From Propionibacteriaceae bacterium (lineage in GTDB: Bacteria; Actinomycetota; Actinomycetes; Propionibacteriales; Propionibacteriaceae), in assembly GCA_031254155.1 (NCBI GenBank), contig JAIRVA010000164.1, positions 1 through 5,476 of the forward strand: DNA of 5,476 nt, read 5' to 3'. Numbering within the stretch: position 1 is the stretch's first letter; each line of letters opens with the position of its first letter. The translations under genes and the position numbers were made by a program. The notes beneath the pieces were generated by a model. That model was not told the origin of the DNA and ran no database searches. It saw nothing but the letters and a program-made list of their open reading frames with translations. Shown one piece after another: positions 1-5,415 of the stretch.

Positions 1-24
1 GATCGACAACCAGAGAGGACCATC

Positions 25-1095
25 ATGACCGATTGCCCTGCCCCGTTGAACATCATGACCCAGCGCGGTCCGACGGTGTTGTGGAACGACTCCGCCACCC
101 CGTCGGAGCTGTCGGAGTCAATCTCGTACGGTGCCGTGGGGGCGACGTGCAACCCGGTGATCGCGCTGGCCGCGATCCGCGCTGACCTCAGCCGCTGGTC
201 GGCCCGCCTCGCCGAGTTGGCGGCCGAGCGGCCGACGGCGACCGAGTCCGAACTCGGGTGGCGCGTGATTGAAGAGGTGTCGCTGGACGCGGCGCACCTC
301 CTGGAGCCGGCCTTCGACCACTACCACGGCCGCAACGGACGGTTGTCCATGCAGACCGATCCCCGCCTGGCCCGCGACGCGGCCAAGCTGGTCGCCCAGG
401 CCGAGCACTTTTCGTCGTTGGCCAGGAACATCATCGTCAAGATCCCGGCCACTGCGGTGGGTCTCGCCGCGATCGAGGAGGCCACGTACCGTGGTGTCAG
501 CGTCAATGTGACCGTCTCCTTCACCGTGGCCCAGGCGGTGGCGGCGGGCGAGGCTATCGCGCGCGGGCTGCGCCGCCGCGAGGCCGCGGGTGGGGACACC
601 GCGACGATGGGCCCGGTGGTCACGATCATGGTCGGGCGTCTGGATGACTGGCTGAAGACCGTCTACGAGCGCCGCCAACTGTGCTTCGACCCCGGGTACC
701 TCGAGTGGGCCGGTATCGCCGTCGCGAAGCGGGCGTACGGCGAATTCCAGGCGCGCGGACTCCGCCCCCGCCTGCTCATCGCCGCCTACCGGAACGCCTT
801 GCAGTGGACGGAGTTCGTCGGCGGCGACCTCGTGCTCTCGCCGCCTTTCGCCTGGCAGAAGCGGTTTCAGGCGAGCGGCCTCGACCCGCTCCCGCGCATC
901 GACGCCCCGGTCAGCCCGCCCATCCTCGAGGCGCTCGCCCGGCTGCCCGAGTTCCGGGAGGCGTACGCTGCCGACGGCCTCACCCCGGCCGAGTTCGACA
1001 CCTTCGGGGCCACCCGGCGGACGCTGCGGCAGTTTCTGAGCGCCGATGAGGAGTTGGACCAGATCGTCCGCGATATTCTCATCCCAGCACCATGA
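25..1095 (+). CDS. Transaldolase-family protein, possibly a class I aldolase of inositol catabolism
   Basis: This is a 356-residue protein of the transaldolase/fructose-6-phosphate aldolase family, a TIM barrel that forms a Schiff base with its substrate. By alignment from memory to E. coli TalB, the visible active-site residues are Asp22 (WNDSATP), Asn43 (TCNPV), Schiff-base Lys139 (IIVKIPAT), Asn161 and Thr163 (NVTVSFT), Arg205 (MVGRLDDW) and Arg256 (AAYRN). The two arginines correspond to phosphate-binding residues. Three positions differ: TalB Glu96 is Gln110 (GRLSMQTDPRL), Phe178 is Met202 and Ser226 is Ala254. Gln at the first of these is the state in fructose-6-phosphate aldolase. The start at 25 follows AGAGGA (14-19) with 5 bases of spacing, and the later Met at 55 has no comparable site. 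iolD begins 14 bases after the stop, so the two are probably co-transcribed. Family membership is firm. A role as 2-deoxy-5-keto-gluconate-6-phosphate aldolase is inference, and an ordinary pentose-phosphate transaldolase remains possible. Confidence 0.88.
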   Translation: MTDCPAPLNIMTQRGPTVLWNDSATPSELSESISYGAVGATCNPVIALAAIRADLSRWSARLAELAAERPTATESELGWRVIEEVSLDAAHLLEPAFDHYHGRNGRLSMQTDPRLARDAAKLVAQAEHFSSLARNIIVKIPATAVGLAAIEEATYRGVSVNVTVSFTVAQAVAAGEAIARGLRRREAAGGDTATMGPVVTIMVGRLDDWLKTVYERRQLCFDPGYLEWAGIAVAKRAYGEFQARGLRPRLLIAAYRNALQWTEFVGGDLVLSPPFAWQKRFQASGLDPLPRIDAPVSPPILEALARLPEFREAYAADGLTPAEFDTFGATRRTLRQFLSADEELDQIVRDILIPAP

Positions 1096-1097
1096 AC

Positions 1098-1103
1098 AAG
1101 GAG
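1098..1103 (+). promoter_or_regulatory. Ribosome binding site that sets the iolD start
   Basis: AAGGAG lies 6 bases before the ATG at 1110. An in-frame ATG at 1092 would give six more residues, but it lies upstream of this site and overlaps the stop of the preceding gene, so 1110 is the better start. Confidence 0.85.
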
Positions 1104-1109
1104 AAACAC

Positions 1110-3023
1110 ATGACAACCGTCCGTCTGACCGTCGCCCAGGCCACCATCGCCTTCCTGGCCAACCAGTTCTCCGAGCGGGACGGGGTCGAACGCCGCCTGG
1201 TACCGCGCTGCCTCGGCATCTTCGGACACGGCAACGTCTGTGGCCTCGGGCAGGCGCTGCTCCAGGCTGAGCTGGGGGTGGGTGCGACAGCGTCAGACAC
1301 CCGCGAGGTCGCGAGCCCGCTCATGCCGTACATCCTCGTACGTAATGAACAAGGCGGGGTACATGCGGCGGCTGGCTTCGCCAAACAGACCAATCGACTC
1401 CAGACCATGGCCGTTCTGAGCTCCATCGGGCCCGGCGCGACGAACATGGTGACGGGTGCGGCCCTGGCCACCACGAACCGCCTGCCTGTGCTGCTGCTCC
1501 CCGCCGACCGGTTCGCCACCCGCGCGCCGGATCCCGTACTGCAGCAACTTGAGTGCCCGCAGAGCCCCGACCGCTCGGTCAATGACGCGCTGAGGCCGGT
1601 CGCGCGGTACTGGGACCGCGTCAACCGGCCCGAGCAGCTCATGCCCGCTCTGCTCGGGGCGATGCGCGTTCTGACCGACCCGGCCGACACGGGCGCCGTC
1701 GTCGTGTGCCTGCCGCAGGACGTGCAGGCCGAGGCGTACGACTGGCCCGCCGAGTTCCTGGCCCGACGCGTCTGGCACGTCGCCCGCCCGGCGCCGGAGG
1801 CCGCCGCCCTGCAGCGCGCGATCACGGCGATCCGGTCGTCGGCCCGGCCGCTGGTGGTGGCCGGGGGCGGTACGGTCTACTCGGAGGCGGCCACCGCCCT
1901 CCGCCGGTTCGCGGCTGCGACCGGCATCCCCGTCGCGGACACCCAGGCCGGCAAGGGGGCCATCAACTTCGATCATCCGCAGGCGGTCGGCGGGGTGGGC
2001 TCGACCGGGGCCGCCTCCGCGAACGCCCTCGCGGCGGCGGCGGACCTGGTGATCGGTGTCGGGACGCGGTACTCCGATTTCACCACCGCCTCCCAGACGG
2101 TGTTCGCCCGGGCCGGTGTCCGGTTCGTCAACCTCAACACGGCCGGTTTTGACGCGGCCAAACAGGGTGGTGTGATGGTTGTCGCCGACGCGCGCGAGGC
2201 GCTGACGGCGTTGACTGCAGCACTGGACGGCTGGCAGACCGCCCCCGCCTACCAGGCGGAAGTCCGCACGCTGGTAGCGGACTGGCAGCGGGTCACCGAC
2301 CGGTGTTACCACCTGGACCACGGTCCGGCACCGGCCCAAACGGAGGTCTTCGGCGCTCTCAACGAGCTGATGGCTGACCACGATGTCCTCATCAACGCGG
2401 CCGGTTCGATGCCGGGCGATTTGCAATGTCTGTGGCGCGCCCGGACGCCGGAACAGTACCACGTCGAGTACGCGTACTCCTGCATGGGCTACGAGATCCC
2501 GGCCACGCTGGGCGTCCGGCTGGCCGTCGGGGACGACCGCCAGGTGGTGGCGATCGTGGGCGACGGGACGTACCAGATGCTGCCCATGGAACTGGCGACC
2601 CTTGTCCAGGAGCATATCAAGGCCACCATCGTGCTTCTCAACAACCGGGGTTTTGCGTCGATCGGGTCGCTGTCGGAGTCGCGCGGCTCGCAGCGGTTCG
2701 GTACGCGCTATCTCGGGCGCGGGGAGACCACCGGCCGCCTGGACGGCGAGCCGGTCCCGTTCGACCTGGCTGCCAACGCCGCGAGTTGGGGGGCCGACGT
2801 CCTGACGTGCGCGGACATCGCGGAGTTCCGGGCCAACTACGCCCGGGCGGCCGCTTCGCCGCGGGTCACCGTACTCTACATCGAGACCGACCTCGAGGGC
2901 CCCAACCCGCCGGGTTCGGCCTGGTGGGATGTACCCGTCGCGGCGGTGTCGGGCCTGGACAGTACGCGGGCGGCGTACCAGGAGTACGAGGGTGAGAAGC
3001 GTCGGCAACGTCGGTACCTGTGA
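1110..3023 (+). CDS. iolD: 3D-(3,5/4)-trihydroxycyclohexane-1,2-dione hydrolase (IolD)
   Basis: This is a ThDP-dependent enzyme that hydrolytically opens the ring of 3D-(3,5/4)-trihydroxycyclohexane-1,2-dione to give 5-deoxy-glucuronate, the third step of myo-inositol breakdown in the cytoplasm. The 637 residues match the usual IolD length. The N-terminal pyrimidine-binding domain has the GHGNVCGLGQAL segment (39-50) and the ThDP-activating Glu80 in RNEQGGVHAAAGFAK. A central domain follows (about 235-375, with GVGTRYSDF near 316-324). The C-terminal pyrophosphate domain has the metal-binding pair GDG (484-486) and NN (511-512), in the order GDGTYQM then LLNNRGF. The segment CMGYEIPATLGVRLA (458-472) and the WWDVPV ending are typical of IolD rather than acetolactate synthase. 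No catalytic residue appears to be missing. It sits between the transaldolase-like gene and iolG. The antisense strand is also open for much of its length, which is a composition effect. Confidence 0.95.
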   Translation: MTTVRLTVAQATIAFLANQFSERDGVERRLVPRCLGIFGHGNVCGLGQALLQAELGVGATASDTREVASPLMPYILVRNEQGGVHAAAGFAKQTNRLQTMAVLSSIGPGATNMVTGAALATTNRLPVLLLPADRFATRAPDPVLQQLECPQSPDRSVNDALRPVARYWDRVNRPEQLMPALLGAMRVLTDPADTGAVVVCLPQDVQAEAYDWPAEFLARRVWHVARPAPEAAALQRAITAIRSSARPLVVAGGGTVYSEAATALRRFAAATGIPVADTQAGKGAINFDHPQAVGGVGSTGAASANALAAAADLVIGVGTRYSDFTTASQTVFARAGVRFVNLNTAGFDAAKQGGVMVVADAREALTALTAALDGWQTAPAYQAEVRTLVADWQRVTDRCYHLDHGPAPAQTEVFGALNELMADHDVLINAAGSMPGDLQCLWRARTPEQYHVEYAYSCMGYEIPATLGVRLAVGDDRQVVAIVGDGTYQMLPMELATLVQEHIKATIVLLNNRGFASIGSLSESRGSQRFGTRYLGRGETTGRLDGEPVPFDLAANAASWGADVLTCADIAEFRANYARAAASPRVTVLYIETDLEGPNPPGSAWWDVPVAAVSGLDSTRAAYQEYEGEKRRQRRYL

Positions 3024-3037
3024 CCGGACCGGTGATA

Positions 3038-3052
3038 GTGTATCGTTAACAC
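3038..3052. promoter_or_regulatory. Possible operator upstream of iolG
   Basis: GTGT (3038-3041) and ACAC (3049-3052) form a short dyad around TATCGTTA. On the minus strand this reads TGTTAACGATACA. The half TGTTAACG resembles a half-site of CG-centred LacI-family operators, but the other half is one base short and imperfect. It overlaps the proposed -35 box, where a repressor would act. The dyad is visible; assignment to any regulator is inference. Confidence 0.3.
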
Positions 3053-3073
3053 CAAATGTCACGACAATAGGAT
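3046..3073 (+). promoter_or_regulatory. Internal promoter for iolG-iolE
   Basis: TTAACA (3046-3051) matches the TTGACA -35 consensus at five of six bases. A 16-base spacer is followed by TAGGAT (3068-3073), a form common for housekeeping -10 boxes in actinomycetes. Transcription would start near 3080, giving a leader of about 32 bases before the iolG GTG. The 88-base gap is clearly more AT-rich than the flanking genes. The spacer and -10 region also hold two copies of ATGTCA (3056-3061 and 3072-3077), 16 bases apart. Confidence 0.55.
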
Positions 3074-3097
3074 GTCATAGCGAACAAGCGGAGCAAC

Positions 3098-3105
3098 AAG
3101 GAGGT
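3098..3105 (+). promoter_or_regulatory. Ribosome binding site that sets the iolG GTG start
   Basis: AAGGAGGT is a near-perfect Shine-Dalgarno sequence 6 bases before the GTG at 3112. The reading frame is open back into iolD (to about 2929), but the upstream codons do not resemble the family. The Rossmann motif begins right after this GTG. Confidence 0.9.
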
Positions 3106-3111
3106 ACCCCC

Positions 3112-4098
3112 GTGATCAACATCGCTGTCATTGGTGCCGGCCGGATCGGTGCGATCCACGCGGGCAACGTGGCGAGCCACCCGCAGACCCGCCTCGCGTG
3201 GGTGAGCGATCCGGTTCCGGCGGCCAGGGCCCGGCTGGCCCCGCTCGGTGCCTGCCTGACCAGTGACCCGGCGGAGGCCATCGTCGCCGCTGATGTAGAC
3301 GCCGTCATTGTGTGTTCGCCCACGCCGACCCACGTCAACCTGATCCGGCTGGCGACCGCGGCCGGGAAGCCGGTCCTGTGCGAGAAACCGGTTGATCTCG
3401 ATCTCGCCCGCGCGGTGGACTGCCTCGCGACGGTGGGCGGGCCGGTGATGATCGGGTTCAACCGCCGCTTCGACCCGAGCTTCGCCGAGGTGCGGGCGCG
3501 GGTGGCGGCGGGCGAGATCGGCCAGGTGGAGCAGTTGACGATCATCTCGCGGGACCCCGCACCGCCCGGCCCGGAGTACGTCGCCGTGTCCGGCGGCTTG
3601 TTCCGCGACATGACGATCCACGACTTCGACATGGCTCGTTTCTTCCTCGGGCCGATCGCGACGGTCCGGGCGGCCGGCCAGAACCTGGTTGACCCGCGCA
3701 TCGGGGAGCTGGGCGACATCGACGGGGCGGTCGTCATCCTGACTGCGGCGTCGGGTGCGACCGCGACGATCCTCAACAGCCGGCGGTGCGCGTACGGCTA
3801 CGACCAGCGCCTCGAAGCCTTCGGCTCGGCCGGCCTGCTCGAGGCGCGCAACCAGTACGCGACGTCGGTGGCGGTGTCTTGCGCCGCGACGACCGGGGCG
3901 CGCGGCCGCGTCCAAGATTTCTTCCTTGAGCGGTACGCGGCGGCGTACCGCCTGGAACTCGACGCCTTCGTCCGCGCGATCACGGCGGGGGAGGCGCCCC
4001 GGCCGGACCTGCGCGATGGTTGCGAGGCCCTGAACCTCGCCGACGCCGCGCTGCGTTCGCTCGCTACCGGTGCCGCGGTCACCGTACCGTCACTGTAA
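3112..4098 (+). CDS. iolG: Inositol 2-dehydrogenase, Gfo/Idh/MocA family
   Basis: This NAD(P)-dependent oxidoreductase most likely oxidises myo-inositol to 2-keto-myo-inositol (scyllo-inosose), the first step of the pathway. It has 328 residues from a GTG start. The N-terminal Rossmann fold opens with INIAVIGAGRIGAIHA, with the dinucleotide-binding glycines at 8-13. The CEKPVDL motif contains Lys92. GFNRRFDP (115-122) and GGLFRDMTIHDFDMARF follow, and the last of these gives Asp166 and His170. Lys92, Asp166 and His170 have the arrangement of the catalytic Lys, Asp and His of Bacillus IolG. The C-terminal half (about 125-328) is the usual substrate-binding sheet domain. iolE follows 22 bases after the stop. 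A close relative acting on scyllo- or chiro-inositol cannot be excluded from sequence alone, but the neighbouring iolD and iolE favour the myo-inositol role. Confidence 0.9.
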   Translation: MINIAVIGAGRIGAIHAGNVASHPQTRLAWVSDPVPAARARLAPLGACLTSDPAEAIVAADVDAVIVCSPTPTHVNLIRLATAAGKPVLCEKPVDLDLARAVDCLATVGGPVMIGFNRRFDPSFAEVRARVAAGEIGQVEQLTIISRDPAPPGPEYVAVSGGLFRDMTIHDFDMARFFLGPIATVRAAGQNLVDPRIGELGDIDGAVVILTAASGATATILNSRRCAYGYDQRLEAFGSAGLLEARNQYATSVAVSCAATTGARGRVQDFFLERYAAAYRLELDAFVRAITAGEAPRPDLRDGCEALNLADAALRSLATGAAVTVPSL

Positions 4099-4107
4099 TT
4101 CTCTTCG

Positions 4108-4115
4108 AGGAAGGA
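4108..4115 (+). promoter_or_regulatory. Ribosome binding site that sets the iolE start
   Basis: AGGAAGGA ends 5 bases before the ATG at 4121. An in-frame ATG at 4070 lies inside iolG and adds 17 residues that do not resemble the family, so 4121 is preferred. Confidence 0.85.
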
Positions 4116-4120
4116 ACACC

Positions 4121-4975
4121 ATGAAACTGGCCGGAGCCCCGATCTCGTGGGGCGTGTGCGAGGTACCCGGCTGGGGGTACCAGATGAGCCCCGACCGTGT
4201 GCTGCGAGAGATGGCCGCCGTCGGCATCACCGCGACCGAGTTCGGGCCGGACGGGTTTCTGCCGGCGAGCCCGGCGGACAAGGCGGCCACGCTCCAGCGG
4301 TACGGCCTGGCGGCGGTCGGCGGCTTCCAACCCGTCGTCCTCCACGATCCCGGCCACGACCCGCTGCCGGAGGTTGACCAGGCGCTCGACTCGTTCGTCG
4401 CCGCCGGAGGTGGCGTCCTCGTCCTCGCCGCCAACTCGGGCCTGGCAGGGTACGACACCCGCCCGGTCCTGGACGACGCGGGCTGGCAGACGCTGTTCGC
4501 CAACCTCGACCGGCTGGCCGCACTGGCGCGGCGCCGCGGTGTGACGCCCTGCCTGCACCCGCACGTCGGGACGATGGTCGAAACGCTGGACGACGTGACC
4601 CGCGTGTTGCACGGGTCGGCGATCCCGCTCTGCCTCGACACGGGCCACCTCCTGATCGGCGGCGCGGACCCGGTCGCCCTCGCGGAAGCGTACGCCGGGC
4701 GCATCGCCCATGTCCACGCGAAGGATGTCGACTTGGCGCTCGCGCGGCGCGTCCAGGCGGGCGAGTTGACGTACCAACAGGCGGTGGCGCGGGGAATGTA
4801 CGTCCCGCTCGGCCGGGGCGACGTCGATTTCGCCCGGATCGTGAGCCGCCTCACGGCCGCCGGCTACGACGGATGGTACGTCATGGAGCAGGACGCGATC
4901 CTCCCGGCCGAACCCCCGGGCGAAGGCCCCCTAGCCGATGTCCGGGCCTCCATCGCCTACCTGACCTCGTTGTAG
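4121..4975 (+). CDS. iolE: Inosose (2-keto-myo-inositol) dehydratase (IolE)
   Basis: This is a 284-residue enzyme of the xylose-isomerase-like TIM-barrel superfamily. It removes water from 2-keto-myo-inositol to give 3D-(3,5/4)-trihydroxycyclohexane-1,2-dione, the substrate of IolD. The start MKLAGAPISWGVCE is characteristic of IolE. Likely metal ligands are Glu154 (HPHVGTMVE, 146-154), Asp173 (CLDTGH, 171-176), His199 (HVHAKD, 197-202) and Glu256 (WYVMEQD, 252-258). PLGRGDVDF (229-237) is also typical. Length is close to the family norm, and no truncation is seen. The gene is probably translated from the same transcript as iolG. Its last 45 bases overlap, on the opposite strand, the 3' end of a helix-turn-helix gene, and a hairpin begins 10 bases after its stop. 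Confidence 0.93.
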   Translation: MKLAGAPISWGVCEVPGWGYQMSPDRVLREMAAVGITATEFGPDGFLPASPADKAATLQRYGLAAVGGFQPVVLHDPGHDPLPEVDQALDSFVAAGGGVLVLAANSGLAGYDTRPVLDDAGWQTLFANLDRLAALARRRGVTPCLHPHVGTMVETLDDVTRVLHGSAIPLCLDTGHLLIGGADPVALAEAYAGRIAHVHAKDVDLALARRVQAGELTYQQAVARGMYVPLGRGDVDFARIVSRLTAAGYDGWYVMEQDAILPAEPPGEGPLADVRASIAYLTSL

Positions 4976-5260
4976 TGGGCAGGGCGGGCTGAGTCGGGCC
5001 CTGTCAGCCCGGTAGAGTGCCTCAAGGTTGCTCCATTTGCGGGCGGGTACGCCCGTGACGCCCTCAAGCTTCACCGCCATGTCGGCGGTGAGCGCGACCT
5101 TGGCGTGCAGCAACTCACTCACGTGCTTGCGTGACACACCGAGTCGACGTGCCAACTCCGCGGCGGTTGTACCGTTGTCGTCGAGCCACTCCCGTACGAA
5201 CTCTCCGGGAGTAACCGCGTAGTTCGGCAGGAACGTACGAGCAGACGAAAGAGTTACCAT
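4931..5260 (-). CDS. HigA-like XRE-family helix-turn-helix protein, orphan or truncated
   Basis: This is a small DNA-binding protein of 109 residues. The layout resembles HigA-type antitoxins: TPGEFVREWLDDNG (17-30), the HTH TAAELARRLGVSRKHVSELL (32-51), then LTADMAVKLEGVTGVPARKW and NLEALYRADRARL (79-90 region). The start at 5260 follows AAAGGGA. An in-frame ATG at 5281 sits inside the proposed -10 box. Residues 91-109 are rich in Pro, Gly and Gln and match no family feature I know; the last 15 codons are antisense to iolE. HigA normally follows a HigB toxin gene, but no HigB-like product is encoded in the 216 bases upstream. Related actinobacterial proteins often continue into an ImmA/IrrE-type peptidase domain, which is absent here. 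It could be an orphan regulator, a lone antitoxin or a gene that lost its 3' part. A role in regulating iol genes is not supported by anything seen. Confidence 0.8.
   Translation of the reverse strand: MVTLSSARTFLPNYAVTPGEFVREWLDDNGTTAAELARRLGVSRKHVSELLHAKVALTADMAVKLEGVTGVPARKWSNLEALYRADRARLSPPCPLQRGQVGDGGPDIG
4985..5011 (+). terminator. Candidate terminator hairpin after iolE
   Basis: CGGGCTGA (4985-4992) pairs perfectly with TCAGCCCG (5004-5011) around an 11-base loop containing GGGCCC. It starts 10 bases after the iolE stop. No T-tract follows, as is frequent for GC-rich actinobacterial terminators. A competing stem, CAGGGC (4980-4985) with GCCCTG (4998-5003), overlaps it. The hairpin lies within the coding sequence of the opposing HTH gene (about codons 84-92). 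Confidence 0.5.
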
Positions 5261-5264
5261 GTGA

Positions 5265-5271
5265 TCCCTTT
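5265..5271 (-). promoter_or_regulatory. Ribosome binding site that sets the HTH gene start
   Basis: Read on the minus strand, AAAGGGA ends 4 bases before the ATG at 5260. It lies downstream of the alternative ATG at 5281, so the shorter 109-residue product is favoured. Confidence 0.7.
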
Positions 5272-5279
5272 CAGGCAGC

Positions 5280-5308
5280 ATTCTAGCTTGGCCGTCCGCG
5301 TACGTCCG
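5280..5308 (-). promoter_or_regulatory. Promoter for the HTH gene
   Basis: On the minus strand, CGGACG (5308-5303) is followed by a 17-base spacer and TAGAAT (5285-5280). The -10 box matches TATAAT at five of six bases and fits the actinomycete TAG(A/G)(A)T form; the -35 is weak at three of six. Transcription would begin near 5273, leaving a leader of about 13 bases with the Shine-Dalgarno sequence right at its 5' end. Confidence 0.45.
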
Positions 5309-5320
5309 TGGCCTGGCTAG
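5283..5320. repeat. Imperfect inverted repeat over the HTH promoter
   Basis: CTAGCTTGGCC (5283-5293) pairs with GGCCTGGCTAG (5310-5320) at 9 of 11 positions. The 16-base spacer carries most of a direct repeat of CGTCCG (5293-5298 and 5303-5308, 10 bases apart). It covers the proposed -10 and -35 of the HTH gene, so it is a natural candidate operator for autoregulation, as is usual for HigA-type proteins. The repeat is visible; the function is inference. Confidence 0.45.
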
Positions 5321-5354
5321 GGAACCACTGATCTACCATGTGCCGCCATCCGAA

Positions 5355-5368
5355 CGCCCGGACGGGCG
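5355..5368. repeat. Small GC-rich hairpin
   Basis: CGCCC (5355-5359) and GGGCG (5364-5368) flank GGAC and can form a 5-bp stem with a 4-base loop on either strand. It lies between the large inverted repeat and the HTH promoter. It might slow or end leftward transcription from the palindrome, but there is no T-tract and chance is possible in GC-rich DNA. Confidence 0.3.
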
Positions 5369-5378
5369 ATCTGCTCAC

Positions 5379-5407
5379 ACTACATGTTGCGATGGACGTC
5401 CAGTCCA
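5379..5407 (-). promoter_or_regulatory. Weak leftward promoter inside the palindrome
   Basis: On the minus strand, TGGACT (5407-5402) and TGTAGT (5384-5379) each match their consensus at four of six bases, with a 17-base spacer. The -10 overlaps the left ACATGT site. It would transcribe toward the HTH gene with a leader of about 110 bases. Confidence 0.25.
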
Positions 5408-5415
5408 TGTACAAC
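5387..5415 (+). promoter_or_regulatory. Candidate rightward promoter inside the palindrome
   Basis: TTGCGA (5387-5392) and TACAAC (5410-5415) each match their consensus at four of six bases and are separated by exactly 17 bases. Transcription would start near 5422 and leave the window to the right. Both boxes overlap or touch the arms of the inverted repeat, so a protein bound there would block it. Confidence 0.3.

Noticed and set aside
2..28. Possible end of an upstream gene overlapping the first ATG as ATGA
   Set aside because: A TGA does occur at 26-28 in an open frame from base 2, but eight codons are too few to recognise a gene, and AGA GGA codons are atypical here.
118..1116. Minus-strand open frame antisense to the transaldolase-like gene
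   Set aside because: The translation is repetitive Arg/Gly/Val with no family match, and the plus strand has conserved active-site motifs.
3024..3034. ACCGGACCGGT palindrome just after the iolD stop, considered as a terminator
   Set aside because: It has 5-bp arms around a single base, which cannot form a normal RNA hairpin loop, and there is no T-tract.
1293..3062. Long minus-strand open frame (589 codons) antisense to iolD
   Set aside because: Its product is Arg/Gly/Asp-rich with no recognisable domain, while the plus strand encodes a complete IolD. Long antisense frames are expected from GC-biased third positions.
2929..3111. Upstream extension of the iolG reading frame into iolD
   Set aside because: The frame is open, but the AAGGAGGT site and the Rossmann motif place the start at GTG 3112. 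The extension also spans the proposed promoter.
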